64,000 bases of DNA from Clostridioides difficile CD160 (GCF_000449425.2 NZ_AVHW01000066.1:1-64000), one strand, 5' to 3'. Positions 52,605 through 61,805 are shown, counted from the stretch's first letter. The notes: generated by a model from the letters alone, not told the origin. Numbers and translations: made by a program.

Positions 52605-53366
52605 ATGATAGGAATATATTTTAGTGGAACAGGAAATTCAAGATATTGTGTAGAAAAATTTTTACAAGAATATGATACAACAGCAAATTCTTACTCTATT
52701 GAAGATAGCGAACTTTTAAAACACATCCACAATCACGAAGATATTGTTTTTGGTTATCCTGTACAATATAGTAATGTACCTAAAATACTGAAAGATTTTA
52801 TAATTAGTCATTCAAATTTGTGGAATGGTAAACGTATTTTTATTATTGCAACCATGGCTTTATTCAGTGGAGATGGCTGTGGAGTGTTATCTAGGATGCT
52901 TAAAAAATATGGTGCTACTACTATTGGGGGATTACACTTAAAAATGCCAGATAGTATCGGAGATGAAAAGATACTAAAACATTCTTTAGAGTACAATAGA
53001 AACCTAGTAATAAAAGCAGAAAAGAAAATAAATAAATCTATTAAAAAATTGAAATCTGGGATACCACCAAAAGATGGGTTAGGTTTTTTTTGTCATATTG
53101 TAGGATTATTTGGACAAAGACTATACTTTATTAACAAAACGAATCTATATACAGACAAACTAAAAATAAATGCTGACGAATGTATTGTATGTGGTAAATG
53201 TATTGGTTTATGTCCAATGAATAATTTAGTAATTAAAAATGATAGTATTGTTTCCAATGGGCAATGTACAATGTGTTATCGTTGTATAAATAATTGCCCT
53301 AAACAAGCAATCACATTATTAGGTAAAATGGTTGTTGAACAGAGTAATCTGGAGAAATACATATAA
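52605..53366 (+). CDS. EFR1 family flavodoxin-ferredoxin protein
   Basis: A 253-residue electron-transfer protein. The N-terminal flavodoxin-like domain has the FMN phosphate loop YFSGTGNSRYC (5-15). The C terminus carries two [4Fe-4S] ferredoxin motifs, CIVCGKCIGLCP (about 191-202) and CTMCYRCINNCP (about 219-230). The ATG at 52605 follows GGAG; seventeen upstream codons lack a site. EFR1 proteins are of unknown physiological role. It lies 31 bases before the PhzF gene and is likely co-transcribed. Confidence 0.9.
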   Translation: MIGIYFSGTGNSRYCVEKFLQEYDTTANSYSIEDSELLKHIHNHEDIVFGYPVQYSNVPKILKDFIISHSNLWNGKRIFIIATMALFSGDGCGVLSRMLKKYGATTIGGLHLKMPDSIGDEKILKHSLEYNRNLVIKAEKKINKSIKKLKSGIPPKDGLGFFCHIVGLFGQRLYFINKTNLYTDKLKINADECIVCGKCIGLCPMNNLVIKNDSIVSNGQCTMCYRCINNCPKQAITLLGKMVVEQSNLEKYI

Positions 53367-53397
53367 GAAAATTTAAATTAGAAAGAGAGGATAAGGA

Positions 53398-54180
53398 ATG
53401 GATTATTATATAGTTGATGCGTTTACAAGTAAATTATTTAAAGGAAATCCTGCTGGAGTTTGTGTTCTTGATAAGAAATTGCCATTGGAGTTAATGCAAA
53501 AAATAGCAGAAGAAAATAATCTTCCAGAAACGGCTTTTATAGTTAAAAATAAGGAAGGTTATGGATTAAGATGGTTTACTCCTAAAGCAGAAATTGATTT
53601 GTGTGGTCATGCAACTTTGGCAGCAGCTTATGTAATTTCAAATTTTATTGATATCAATGTTAAAAAGATAAATTTTTTTACTCAAAGTGGAAATCTTGAA
53701 GTTACACGAAATGGGAATCTATACGAAATGATATTTCCAGAACTAATGCCTACTGAAATAGAATTATCACCTCAACAAATTGATTTGATAAGTTGCATAC
53801 CAAGTGCTATTTACTCTTCAAGGGATTTAATTTTGTTATTAAGTAATGAACAAGAAGTTATAAATTATACACCTAATTATGCAAAGTTACGTAAATTAAC
53901 AGATTGGTTAGGTGTAATAGTTACAGCACAAGGAAGTAAAGTAGATTTTGTATCAAGATATTTTTGTCCAGAATTGGACTCAGAAGACCCTGTTACTGGT
54001 TCATCTCATTGTAATCTTATTCCATATTGGGCTAAAAAATTGGGGAAAAGCAAAATGATTGCAAAACAGCTGTCTAATCGTGGTGGTATAATTCAGTGTG
54101 AATTATTAGAGGATAATACTGTAAAAATTTCTGGTGAAGCAGTTTTGTTTATGCATGGAACAATAAAGATTGATATTTAG
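53398..54180 (+). CDS. PhzF family isomerase/epimerase
   Basis: A 260-residue PhzF-like protein with the family blocks FKGNPAGVCVL (about 14-24), NNLPETAFIV with the catalytic Glu (about 41-50), CGHATLAAAYV (about 70-80) and EDPVTGSSHC (about 200-209). Members isomerise small carboxylic or amino acid derivatives by a diaminopimelate-epimerase-like fold without cofactor. GAGAGG precedes the ATG. The substrate is unknown. Confidence 0.9.
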   Translation: MDYYIVDAFTSKLFKGNPAGVCVLDKKLPLELMQKIAEENNLPETAFIVKNKEGYGLRWFTPKAEIDLCGHATLAAAYVISNFIDINVKKINFFTQSGNLEVTRNGNLYEMIFPELMPTEIELSPQQIDLISCIPSAIYSSRDLILLLSNEQEVINYTPNYAKLRKLTDWLGVIVTAQGSKVDFVSRYFCPELDSEDPVTGSSHCNLIPYWAKKLGKSKMIAKQLSNRGGIIQCELLEDNTVKISGEAVLFMHGTIKIDI

Positions 54181-54239
54181 AGATTAATTGATACCAATGT
54201 TGACAAGTACCATTAAAAAATATAATATTTAATTTATAA

Positions 54240-54345
54240 AGATAAAAACACAGTCTGGTTGGTAGTCCAGACGCAGCAATTGCTGTCAGTAACCTGCCTC
54301 CTTGGTTGTCCGTTCTTTTAGAAAGTAACTAAATAGGAGGAACTA
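54240..54345 (+). promoter_or_regulatory. yjdF riboswitch
   Basis: The structured leader sits directly before a yjdF gene. Stem GTCTGG (54253-54258) / CCAGAC (54267-54272), palindrome CAGCAATTGCTG (54274-54285), then CCTCCT (54297-54302), the exact complement of the AGGAGG ribosome-binding site at 54335-54340. Known yjdF RNAs bind azaaromatic compounds and control yjdF. The anti-Shine-Dalgarno pairing suggests control of translation. The class call rests mainly on the downstream gene and this architecture. Confidence 0.8.
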
Positions 54346-54348
54346 GCA

Positions 54349-54768
54349 ATGGAAAAGATTAGTGGAAAATTGACAGTCTTATTTGAAGAACCATTTTGGA
54401 TAGGTGTATTTGAAAGACAAGATGGTAAAAAATATGAAGCATGTAGAGTAGTTTTTGGAGCAGAGCCTAAAGAGGTAGAAGTATATGAATTTATACTTGA
54501 AAGATTTTTCTCGTTAGATTTTGGTAGTATTAAGTTAGAAAAGAATGTAAACAATGACAAAATTGGATACAAAAGAATGCAGAGAATAGTAAAAAAAGAA
54601 CAAGAAAAAGAAACCATAGGGACTAAGGCTCAAAATGCTCTTAAGCTTCAATATGAAGAAAGAAAACAGGATAAAAAAATTCTAGCTAAAGATAGGAAAG
54701 AAGAAGAAAAAGAAAGACTTTTTAATTTGAAACAAGAAAAGAGAAAAGCCAAACATAAAGGCCATTAA
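54349..54768 (+). CDS. yjdF: YjdF family protein
   Basis: A 139-residue protein. The N-terminal half (about 1-75; GKLTVLFEEPFWIGVFERQDG and CRVVFGAEPKEVEVYEFIL) is the YjdF domain. The C-terminal half (about 76-139) is a long, very basic and acidic helix rich in Lys, Glu and Arg, ending in KAKHKGH, as is usual in this family. AGGAGG precedes the ATG by eight bases and can be sequestered by the upstream RNA. Function is unknown; control by azaaromatic ligands suggests a role in handling toxic aromatic compounds. Confidence 0.9.
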   Translation: MEKISGKLTVLFEEPFWIGVFERQDGKKYEACRVVFGAEPKEVEVYEFILERFFSLDFGSIKLEKNVNNDKIGYKRMQRIVKKEQEKETIGTKAQNALKLQYEERKQDKKILAKDRKEEEKERLFNLKQEKRKAKHKGH

Positions 54769-54803
54769 TTTTAATTATATGTATTTTTATGAATTGCTAG
54801 AAA

Positions 54804-54838
54804 AAGGTGTATGAAATCAAAAGTTTCATACACCTTAA
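54804..54838. terminator. Bidirectional terminator between yjdF and the DUF1294 gene
   Basis: AAGGTGTATGAAA and TTTCATACACCTT form a 13-bp perfect stem with a 7-base loop between convergent genes. Confidence 0.85.
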
Positions 54839-54869
54839 TTTATTGGAAAAATAAAATTTCGTATTCCAA

Positions 54870-55136
54870 TTACTTTAAAATACAAAAATATATTAATAAT
54901 AATTGTAGAAATATTATAAATGGTATACCAAGCGTAAATTTAATATGCTTAGTTTTATGTCTAAAAGAATACATACCAGTTATAGAACCTATACTGCCTC
55001 CAATTACCGCCATAGAAATAAGAGTGGCTTCTTTTATTCTCCATTCATTTTTAATTGCTCTTTTTTTATCTACATACATTGAAAAGAAAGCAATAAAATT
55101 AATAACCATAAAATATATCAAAATAAAATTTTTCAT
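54870..55136 (-). CDS. DUF1294 family small membrane protein
   Basis: An 88-residue protein with three hydrophobic segments (about 3-21, 38-55, 66-86) and the DUF1294 hallmark DKKRAIKNEWRIKEATL between the first two (about 23-39), with GGSIGS following. GGAGGT precedes the ATG. The function is unknown. A same-length open frame on the plus strand here has no such features and is treated as antisense noise. Confidence 0.87.
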   Translation of the reverse strand: MKNFILIYFMVINFIAFFSMYVDKKRAIKNEWRIKEATLISMAVIGGSIGSITGMYSFRHKTKHIKFTLGIPFIIFLQLLLIYFCILK

Positions 55137-55361
55137 AATCTAACCTCCATAAAAATATATTATACATTATAAAGTAAGAGTCCTGTTTTTAAAAGCTAAA
55201 TTTGTAATTAGTACATATAAGCTATTTGGGAAGAGTAAATATAACATTAATTGGAAAATTTAAAAAACTTAAACAATTGATAAATAGGGGGTATATTTAT
55301 AAGACATAAAGTGATAAAATTTACTTAGAAAATAATGTAAATAACAGGAGGATAAGACAAA

Positions 55362-56063
55362 ATGAAATTTATAGTAGAAAAAGAAGTCTTTGATAAATTA
55401 GAAAATGTATGTTTTGGGGTAGTAGTAGCAAAAGGGATAGATAATACTAAAGAAATTGAAAGAATAAGTAATCTTTTAGATATAAGTATAGATAGAGTAG
55501 AAGATTACTTTAAAGATAAAAAAGTGAAAGAATCAGAAGAAATCATACCATATAGAGAAGCCTTTAGAAGCTTGGGAATGAACCCAAACAAATTTATGAG
55601 TTCAATAGAAGCAATGACAACAAGAGTTGCTAAGAATAAGAAACTTCCTCATATAAATCCTATTGTAGATTTAGGAAATTCTATTTCTTTAAAATATTTA
55701 CTTCCAATGGGTGCTCATGATATGGACTTTAGAAATGATGATGTGTATGTTAGATTTTCAAAAAAAGGGGATAAATTTGTTCCATTTGGAGAAAATGATG
55801 TTGAATTAATGGAAGAAGGAGAATTAATTTATTCTGTTGGAGATATGGTAAAAACTAGAAGATGGATATGGAGACAAGGAGAGGAAGGAAAAATAACTAA
55901 TAGTTCAAAAAATATATTTTTCCCTATAGATGGTTTTACTGATGCTAATTTAGATAAAGTAATGGCTGCAAGAGAAGAATTAGCTAAGTTGTTAAAAGAA
56001 ATTTTTGATTGTGAGATTAAAATAGGTTTTGTAGATAAAGATAATCCAGAGATGGAAATATAA
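55362..56063 (+). CDS. B3/B4 tRNA-binding domain protein (PheT-like editing domain)
   Basis: A 233-residue protein with the B3/B4 domain of phenylalanyl-tRNA synthetase beta chain (about 60-215; YREAFRSLGMNPNKFMSSIEAM, NPIVDLGNSISLKYLLPMGAHD). Stand-alone members are thought to act in trans on mischarged tRNA or on amino acids. AGGAGG precedes the ATG. It lies 77 bases before the Nudix gene and may be co-transcribed with it. Confidence 0.85.
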   Translation: MKFIVEKEVFDKLENVCFGVVVAKGIDNTKEIERISNLLDISIDRVEDYFKDKKVKESEEIIPYREAFRSLGMNPNKFMSSIEAMTTRVAKNKKLPHINPIVDLGNSISLKYLLPMGAHDMDFRNDDVYVRFSKKGDKFVPFGENDVELMEEGELIYSVGDMVKTRRWIWRQGEEGKITNSSKNIFFPIDGFTDANLDKVMAAREELAKLLKEIFDCEIKIGFVDKDNPEMEI

Positions 56064-56140
56064 TAATATAAATTAAATATTTGTTAAGGTATTATATTTA
56101 TATTTACTTAATGTATTAAAAAAGAGAGGTCGTAGTAAAT

Positions 56141-56749
56141 TTGAAAAAAACTATAATAAAGAATGTAAATCCCTTGATTGAAAGTAAGTTTATAGGACTT
56201 TTTGAAATTGAGTATAAGAATAAGTTGAACGAAGATAAGGTCTGGATGGTAGCATCAAGAAAAAGTAATGAAGAGCTAGAACGTATCTATTTAAAGAATG
56301 AAGAAGATACTGCAGATGCAGTTGTAATAGTTGCACTTCATAAAAGTAGTAAAAAACTGATTTTAATAAAACAATTTAGAGTACCTATAAATGACTATAT
56401 ATATGAATTACCAGCAGGACTTGTTGATGAGGGCGAATCTATAGATATTTCTGTTGAAAGAGAACTTAGAGAAGAAACAGGACTTGCCCTTTTAGAAATT
56501 CAAAAGAATAAGAGTAGTGATAAGGTATATTTATCACCTGGAATGAGTGATGAATCTGTTGCATTTGTCTATTGTATATGTGATGGTGATATAACAGATG
56601 AATTTTTAGAACCAGATGAAGAGATTGAGGCGCTTTTAGTTTCACAGGAAGAAGCAAAAGAGATTTTACAGAGCAATCATAAGATAGACACAAAAGCATT
56701 TTTAATTTTACAAATGTTTGTAAGTTTAGGAACTAAATTATTTGAATAA
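56141..56749 (+). CDS. Nudix hydrolase (ADP-ribose pyrophosphatase-like)
   Basis: A 202-residue Nudix protein. The Nudix box GLVDEGESIDISVERELREETGL (about 89-111, GX5EX7REUXEEXGU) is complete, and LPAGLVDEGE plus the LSPGMSDE segment resemble ADP-sugar pyrophosphatases. The start is probably a TTG, since AGAGAGGT lies about eight bases upstream and no better codon exists. It hydrolyses a nucleoside diphosphate derivative; the exact substrate is not readable. Confidence 0.88.
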   Translation: MKKTIIKNVNPLIESKFIGLFEIEYKNKLNEDKVWMVASRKSNEELERIYLKNEEDTADAVVIVALHKSSKKLILIKQFRVPINDYIYELPAGLVDEGESIDISVERELREETGLALLEIQKNKSSDKVYLSPGMSDESVAFVYCICDGDITDEFLEPDEEIEALLVSQEEAKEILQSNHKIDTKAFLILQMFVSLGTKLFE

Positions 56750-56829
56750 CTATGTAGACAAGAGATTATATAGATGAGTAAATTATTAAGGTTAATCTTT
56801 ATGGAAGTTATGGCTAATTATACTAAAGA

Positions 56830-56873
56830 GGCTAAGAAAATAGAAAGTTGATAATTTTTCTACTTTCTTAGCT
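56830..56873. terminator. Hairpin between convergent Nudix and MATE genes
   Basis: GCTAAGAAA and TTTCTTAGC form a 9-bp stem with a 24-base loop. Its T tail is weak on both strands. Confidence 0.5.
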
Positions 56874-56889
56874 TTACACAATTTTGAAG

Positions 56890-58260
56890 TTATTGATTAG
56901 CTTTTATATTAATTAGTTTTTTGTGTATCCAAGATTTTCTCATAAAATAAACTAGTCCAATTATCATTGGTAAAACAGGAGAAAGAGCTTGTCCAAAATA
57001 TACACCCATAAATCCAAAATTAAATCCAAATGCTAATAGCCAACTAATAGGAAGACGGACTACAGCAGCATCTAAAATAGCATTTATCATTGCTACATTA
57101 GCAGAACCAATTCCTATAGCAAAGGAATCAAGAGTATACATTACTGCATAAAATAGGCTATTTATAGAACAACAAATTCGTAGATATAAAATACCATCTC
57201 TAATGACATAAATGTTTTTGGGTTCAAACAACATAACAATCGGTTCTACCAATATTTGCACCAAAATCACAACTTCAAGTGTAATAAAAATATTAAGATA
57301 AATACCTGTTTTTGTTATTTTTTTTACTCGTTCAATATTTCTAGCTCCCATGCTTTGACCTACCATAGCAGTAACCGCCTGCCCAATTGCCCAGCATGGC
57401 ATACCAGCAAATGTATTTATTTTTAAGCCGACTCCAGACGCAGCAGCGACTGAAACACCAAAGTTATTTAACATACCTGTAATTAAAAGATAAGAAACAT
57501 TTACTATGACCATCTGAATAACAGTAGGCAAACCAACTTTCAAAATGGCACTTAATTTATCTAACTTTATTGAAAAATTTCGTATTTTAAAGTCAAAAAC
57601 AAAATTTTTATGTTTTAAGTGAATAATAGAAATTATTAGCGAAATTCCTTGTGAAAAAATGGTAGCGTATGCTGCTCCTTTTGTTCCCATTTTAAATGGC
57701 CCAACCAAAAGTAAATCTAAAATGATATTTGTAATCGTAGCTATTCCCACAAAATACAATGGGCTTTTTGAATCTCCAAATCCTTTCATAATTGAGCAAA
57801 TTGAATTGTAACCAAAAACAAAAACTGTTCCATAACAGATAATATTCATGTAATCACAAGCATCTTGTATAGCATCATCAGGAACATTTAAAATACCGAA
57901 AAGTGGTTTATAAATAAGTAAACTTATAATGGTAATAATAATAGTGGAAATAAAAGATATTGAAAATAATGTGCCTATAGTTTCACTTTGCTCTCTTTCG
58001 TTATTAGCTCCTTTATATTGTGCTATCAGTACAGTTCCACCCATTGTGACACCAATGCAAATAGAATTTATTATAAAGCTAATCATTGAAGCATTGCTAA
58101 TAGCAGCGAGTCCTGTTTCTCCCACAATTCTTCCAACTACTAACATATCCACAATGCTATAAAAAGATTGAAGTAGGTTTGCTAGCAGAAGTGGAAGAGC
58201 AAATAGAATTAGTTTCTTTGTCACATTTCCTGTTGTTAAATCATGTTCTTCTATTTTCAT
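56890..58260 (-). CDS. MATE family efflux transporter
   Basis: A 456-residue protein with twelve membrane helices in two halves, typical of multidrug and toxic compound extrusion (MATE) proteins. The N-terminal GNVTKKLILFALPLLLANLLQSFYSIVDMLVVGRIVG and the mid-protein LSAILKVGLPTVIQMVIVNVSY are family blocks. AGGAGG precedes the ATG. It is preceded by a promoter, a 28-codon leader peptide and two terminators, so its expression is probably controlled by attenuation. Confidence 0.92.
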   Translation of the reverse strand: MKIEEHDLTTGNVTKKLILFALPLLLANLLQSFYSIVDMLVVGRIVGETGLAAISNASMISFIINSICIGVTMGGTVLIAQYKGANNEREQSETIGTLFSISFISTIIITIISLLIYKPLFGILNVPDDAIQDACDYMNIICYGTVFVFGYNSICSIMKGFGDSKSPLYFVGIATITNIILDLLLVGPFKMGTKGAAYATIFSQGISLIISIIHLKHKNFVFDFKIRNFSIKLDKLSAILKVGLPTVIQMVIVNVSYLLITGMLNNFGVSVAAASGVGLKINTFAGMPCWAIGQAVTAMVGQSMGARNIERVKKITKTGIYLNIFITLEVVILVQILVEPIVMLFEPKNIYVIRDGILYLRICCSINSLFYAVMYTLDSFAIGIGSANVAMINAILDAAVVRLPISWLLAFGFNFGFMGVYFGQALSPVLPMIIGLVYFMRKSWIHKKLINIKANQ

Positions 58261-58300
58261 ATTTTTCTTCCTCCTAACATTTTTATGTTTTTTCTTACTA

Positions 58301-58346
58301 AAAAAAGCAGAGAGATAAGCACTTAAAAAGTGTACCCTCTGCTTTG
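58301..58346 (-). terminator. MATE leader terminator 2
   Basis: Minus strand: GCAGAG / CTCTGC with an inner stem around the loop, then a T8 run, ending about 40 bases before the MATE start. It is an intrinsic terminator inside the 5' leader. Confidence 0.75.
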
Positions 58347-58375
58347 TGCGATATTAGTATTCGCATTCAAATAAC

Positions 58376-58412
58376 AAAAGGCTATAGACAAAACATTGTC
58401 TATAGCCTTTTT
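58376..58412 (-). terminator. MATE leader terminator 1
   Basis: AAAGGCTATAGACA and TGTCTATAGCCTTT form a 14-bp perfect stem with a six-base loop, T-flanked on both strands, inside the MATE leader. Confidence 0.75.
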
Positions 58413-58505
58413 CACACAATAATATACCTATGAAAAAGTAATATGAAAACTCAAAATAAACTCAGAATCAATTTTTCTTGAGAAGAATTACCATTTCATG
58501 AATTT

Positions 58506-58592
58506 TTATATCATATTAGGCTCCGTACAATGTTTTATAATATACAGCTGTTCGGAGCTATTTTCAATGCAAAATTTACCAAATAATCTCAT
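58506..58592 (-). CDS. Leader peptide of the MATE gene (28 residues)
   Basis: A short frame starts at an ATG with AGGGTGAG seven bases upstream, about 30 bases after the promoter. It begins MRLFGKFCIENSSEQLYIIK and ends EPNMI. Its own mRNA folds: GCTCCG-ACA pairs with TGT-CGGAGC. Two terminators follow before the MATE gene. This is the plan of ribosome-mediated attenuation, as in bmrB-bmrCD or erm-type leaders. The sequence was not recognised, so function is inferred from layout. Confidence 0.6.
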   Translation of the reverse strand: MRLFGKFCIENSSEQLYIIKHCTEPNMI

Positions 58593-58630
58593 TGTACTCA
58601 CCCTTTCATTTTTACTTTTTATACACAATC

Positions 58631-58659
58631 ATTATATTTGACTAGAATCAACTTGTCAA
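58631..58659 (-). promoter_or_regulatory. Consensus promoter of the MATE leader transcript
   Basis: Minus strand TTGACA (58654-58659), 17 bases, TATAAT (58631-58636): a perfect sigma-A promoter. The spacer holds TTGATTCTAGTCAA, a partial inverted repeat. Confidence 0.8.
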
Positions 58660-59135
58660 TACGTGATTTGGCGTACGTATTTTACAATTTTCAAGTTATA
58701 CTTGTCCTTTTCTAGTATTTCTGATAACTTCATTGAACTTGTATTCTCAGTTCTATCTTTATACATTCTATTTTTAAGGAGATAAAATAGCTTGTATGTC
58801 AAATATAGGGTCAACAAATCCTATATAAGTAAACCAATACAATTTTTTGTAACTTTAATAAAAGCTTGCATAAAGCAAATTATTTCCTAAAATAATTTTT
58901 ATCAATCTTGTCTTATCATAAATGTACTATATTTTTAAATATAAAGATAGTTTAAAAATTCAAAAAAAAGATGGCGAAATATGTCCCAAGGGACATTGAG
59001 TAAAATAAATGACTTCAGACCTCGCATGATAAAAAGTATATACTAAATGAGGGTTAAAATAGATAAAAATGATACACTAATTCTCTTTTGACAATAAAAA
59101 AACATAGAATTTAATTATTTAATCAAGAAAAAGTA
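58660..59135. other. Intergenic region between MATE and gapB
   Basis: About 475 bases with no intact gene. The minus strand has a 36-codon frame (ends at about 58655) without a ribosome-binding site, possibly a remnant. ATGTCCCAAGGGACAT (58981-58996) is a perfect palindrome of unknown use. AT-rich otherwise. Confidence 0.4.
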
Positions 59136-59164
59136 TTGAACAAATGATTTATTTAGTGTACAAT
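59136..59164 (+). promoter_or_regulatory. gapB promoter
   Basis: TTGAAC (59136-59141), 17 bases, TACAAT (59159-59164), about 40 bases before the gapB start. Confidence 0.7.
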
Positions 59165-59204
59165 AATCATGTAAAAACATAGTAATGGAGGGAGACATTT
59201 CATA

Positions 59205-60221
59205 ATGAAAATTAAGGTAGGAATGAACGGATTTGGAAGAATAGGAAGAGCTGTATTAAGAATAGCTCAAGAAGAATTAGGAGATAATATAGAAATTGTA
59301 GCCATAAACGCAAGAGCAACAACAGAGTCTTTGGCACATTTATTTACATATGATTCATGCTATGGAACTTTTAGAGGTGAAGTAGAAGCAAAAGATGAAG
59401 ATACTTTAGTAGTAAATTCTAAAGAAATAAAAATATTAAGATATAATGACCCAGAAGAATTACCATGGAAGGAACTTGGGGTTGATATAGTAATAGAATC
59501 AACAGGGTTATTTACACAAAGAGAAAAGGCAGAAAAACATATTAAAGCAGGAGCAAAAAAAGTAATTATAACAGCTCCAGGAAAAAATGAAGATATAACT
59601 ATAGTTATCGGAGTTAATGAAGAACAATATGATAATGAAAAACACAATATAATTTCAAATGCATCTTGTACTACAAATTGTCTAGCACCATTTGCTAAAG
59701 TATTGGACGAAAAATTTGGTATAGTAAAAGGTCTAATGACTACAGTACATTCATATACTAACGATCAAAGAATATTAGATAAGAGCCATAAAGACTTGAG
59801 AAGAGCAAGAGCGGCGGCTGAATCTATAATACCTACCACTACAGGAGCAGCAAAAGCTGTGTCAAGAGTATTACCACAATTAGAAGGAAAATTAAATGGT
59901 TTTTCACTTAGAGTGCCAACACCAACAGTTTCACTTGTTGATTTAGTGTGCGAACTTAAAGAAAACGTTACAGTTGAAGAAGTAAATTCTGCATTAAAAG
60001 ATGCTGCTGAAGGAGAATTAAAAGGAGTTTTAGGATATTGTGACAAGCCACTTGTTTCTATAGACTTTAGAGGAGATTCTAGGTCGTCTATTATAGATGC
60101 TCTATCCACAATGGCTATAGAAGATAATATGGTTAAAGTAGTTTCATGGTATGATAATGAATGGGGATATTCATCAAGAACAGTTGATTTAGTAAAATAT
60201 ATAGCTGAAAAATTACAATAA
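59205..60221 (+). CDS. gapB: Glyceraldehyde-3-phosphate dehydrogenase, type I
   Basis: A 338-residue phosphorylating GAPDH. The N-terminal NAD site is [13 protein letters not shown], and the active-site block [12 protein letters not shown] places the catalytic Cys at about residue 153 with His in TVHSYT (about 180). The C-terminal [11 protein letters not shown] is present. GGAGGG precedes the ATG. It is monocistronic, not in a glycolytic operon with pgk and tpi, which fits the second GAPDH copy of C. difficile; the symbol relies on that recollection. Confidence 0.92.
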   Translation: MKIKVGMNGFGRIGRAVLRIAQEELGDNIEIVAINARATTESLAHLFTYDSCYGTFRGEVEAKDEDTLVVNSKEIKILRYNDPEELPWKELGVDIVIESTGLFTQREKAEKHIKAGAKKVIITAPGKNEDITIVIGVNEEQYDNEKHNIISNASCTTNCLAPFAKVLDEKFGIVKGLMTTVHSYTNDQRILDKSHKDLRRARAAAESIIPTTTGAAKAVSRVLPQLEGKLNGFSLRVPTPTVSLVDLVCELKENVTVEEVNSALKDAAEGELKGVLGYCDKPLVSIDFRGDSRSSIIDALSTMAIEDNMVKVVSWYDNEWGYSSRTVDLVKYIAEKLQ

Positions 60222-60268
60222 TACATAACTTTTTGAAAAAAATTTGAAAAAAATTCTATAAAACTAAG

Positions 60269-60319
60269 AAAAAAGATTATGAAAAATATTGAAGGAAAAA
60301 TTTTTTCATAATCTTTTTT
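60269..60319 (+). terminator. gapB terminator
   Basis: AAAAGATTATGAAAAA and TTTTTCATAATCTTTT form a 16-bp stem with a 15-base loop and a T tail. Confidence 0.88.
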
Positions 60320-60515
60320 GTTTCCTGTAAAAGATACAAGTTACAACTTATAGGTGGATATTAGGTCGTTAGAGTAACTTGTGTATAATTAGTAAGGAAT
60401 CATACTTTTTCTAAAATGAAGGATAAGATGTCGAAAACTTGCATAAATCTGAAAAATTTTTATTATTAAAATACTGATTTTCATTTTAATCATGATAAAA
60501 AAATGACAAATAAAG

Positions 60516-60582
60516 TTGCAAACAGTAATATTTATAAGTATAATTAAAAAGAGAAAAGGTTTTGTTAAACTTTACAACAAAA
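60516..60582 (+). promoter_or_regulatory. Promoter and palindrome before the YjiH-like gene
   Basis: TTGCAA (60516-60521), 17 bases, TATAAT (60539-60544). Downstream, TTTTGTT (60560-60566) and AACAAAA (60576-60582) form a perfect 7-9-7 inverted repeat near +16, reminiscent of, but not equal to, a Rex site. Confidence 0.6.
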
Positions 60583-60604
60583 GAAAAAGAAGGGATGATT
60601 CAAA

Positions 60605-61774
60605 ATGGAGAAGTTAACAGACAGGAGACAGGTTAAGGCAGTAAGCATGGAAACTTTTGTTTTCTTAATATTACTAGTAGTTGGTTTTGGGTATGTTGGT
60701 AGTATTATGGGAGCAGGAATGATGTTCAAAGTAATAATGAGTACAGCGCATGCTTTACTATTAGAGACAGTTTTCTTAATTATGGCTATGGCAGTTCTTG
60801 CAGGTGCATTAAGCGCGCTACTTTCAGAGTTTGGGGTAATAGCATTAATTAATAAAATTTTCGCTATATTTATGAAGCCTTTATATGGGTTGCCTGGTGC
60901 TAGTATAGCAGGAGCTATAACAACTTATTTATCAGATAATCCAGCTATTATACCTTTTGCTAAAGATAAAACATTCACACAGTACTTTAAAAAATACCAA
61001 GTTCCAGCATTATGTAATTTAGGAACAGCTTTTGGTATGGGACTTATCTTAACAACATTTATGATTTCTCAAGGTACAGAATATGTACTTCCAGCGTTAA
61101 TTGGTAATCTAGGTGCAGTCATAGGTAGTGTAATAAGTGTTAGAATAATGTTGACATTTACTAAGAAGTTTTATAAATACAATCCAGAGGAAGATAAAGC
61201 AGCAGGAACATTAGAGAAAAAAGCTGAGTTTAGAGAAATCAGAGAAGGAAATGTGTTCCAAAGAGCTTTAGATGCAATTCTTGAGGGTGGTAAAATGGGA
61301 GTAGATATGGGAATGGCTATAATACCAGGTGTCCTAGTAGTATGTACATTAGTCATGTTGCTAACTTTTGGACCATCTACAGACCCTGTTACAGGTCAAG
61401 AGGTTTATACAGGAGCTGCATACGAAGGAATAAAATTACTTCCAGTTATTGGAGATAAACTTGGATTTATATTAGAGCCATTATTCGGATTTACATCACC
61501 AGAAGCAATAGCTTTCCCTATAACTTCATTGGGAGCTGTTGGAGCAGCAATGTCTTTAGTTCCAGAATTTATAAAATCAGGTGCTATAACTCCTAATGAT
61601 ATAGCAGTATTTACAGCTATGGGTATGTGTTGGAGTGGATACTTAAGTACACACATTGGTATGATGGATGCATTAAATGCTAGACAGTTAGCAGGTAAAG
61701 CGATTCTTTCTCATACAATAGGTGGTTTATGTGCAGGAGCTGCTGCCCACTTTATATTCATGCTCGTAGGATAA
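60605..61774 (+). CDS. YjiH-like nucleoside-recognition (Gate) domain membrane protein
   Basis: A 389-residue membrane protein with about nine hydrophobic helices and a Gate/nucleoside recognition-type repeat (for example GLPGASIAGAITTYLSDNPAIIPFAKD, and AMGMCWSGYLSTHIGMMDALNARQL in the second half). It resembles the CD0519/YjiH-type transporter relatives. AGAAGGG lies before the ATG. Substrate unknown. It is monocistronic between strong terminators, downstream of a palindrome that may be an operator. Confidence 0.75.
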   Translation: MEKLTDRRQVKAVSMETFVFLILLVVGFGYVGSIMGAGMMFKVIMSTAHALLLETVFLIMAMAVLAGALSALLSEFGVIALINKIFAIFMKPLYGLPGASIAGAITTYLSDNPAIIPFAKDKTFTQYFKKYQVPALCNLGTAFGMGLILTTFMISQGTEYVLPALIGNLGAVIGSVISVRIMLTFTKKFYKYNPEEDKAAGTLEKKAEFREIREGNVFQRALDAILEGGKMGVDMGMAIIPGVLVVCTLVMLLTFGPSTDPVTGQEVYTGAAYEGIKLLPVIGDKLGFILEPLFGFTSPEAIAFPITSLGAVGAAMSLVPEFIKSGAITPNDIAVFTAMGMCWSGYLSTHIGMMDALNARQLAGKAILSHTIGGLCAGAAAHFIFMLVG

Positions 61775-61805
61775 ATATAATTAATTAAACAAAAGATAAT
61801 ATACA

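Noticed and set aside
54811-55143. Open frame on the plus strand over the DUF1294 gene
   Set aside because: The minus-strand frame has the DUF1294 motif, a proper ribosome-binding site and a terminator. The plus frame has none of these.
58660-58790. A 36-codon minus-strand frame upstream of the MATE promoter
   Set aside because: It lacks a ribosome-binding site and recognisable similarity; it may be a remnant but cannot be supported as a gene.
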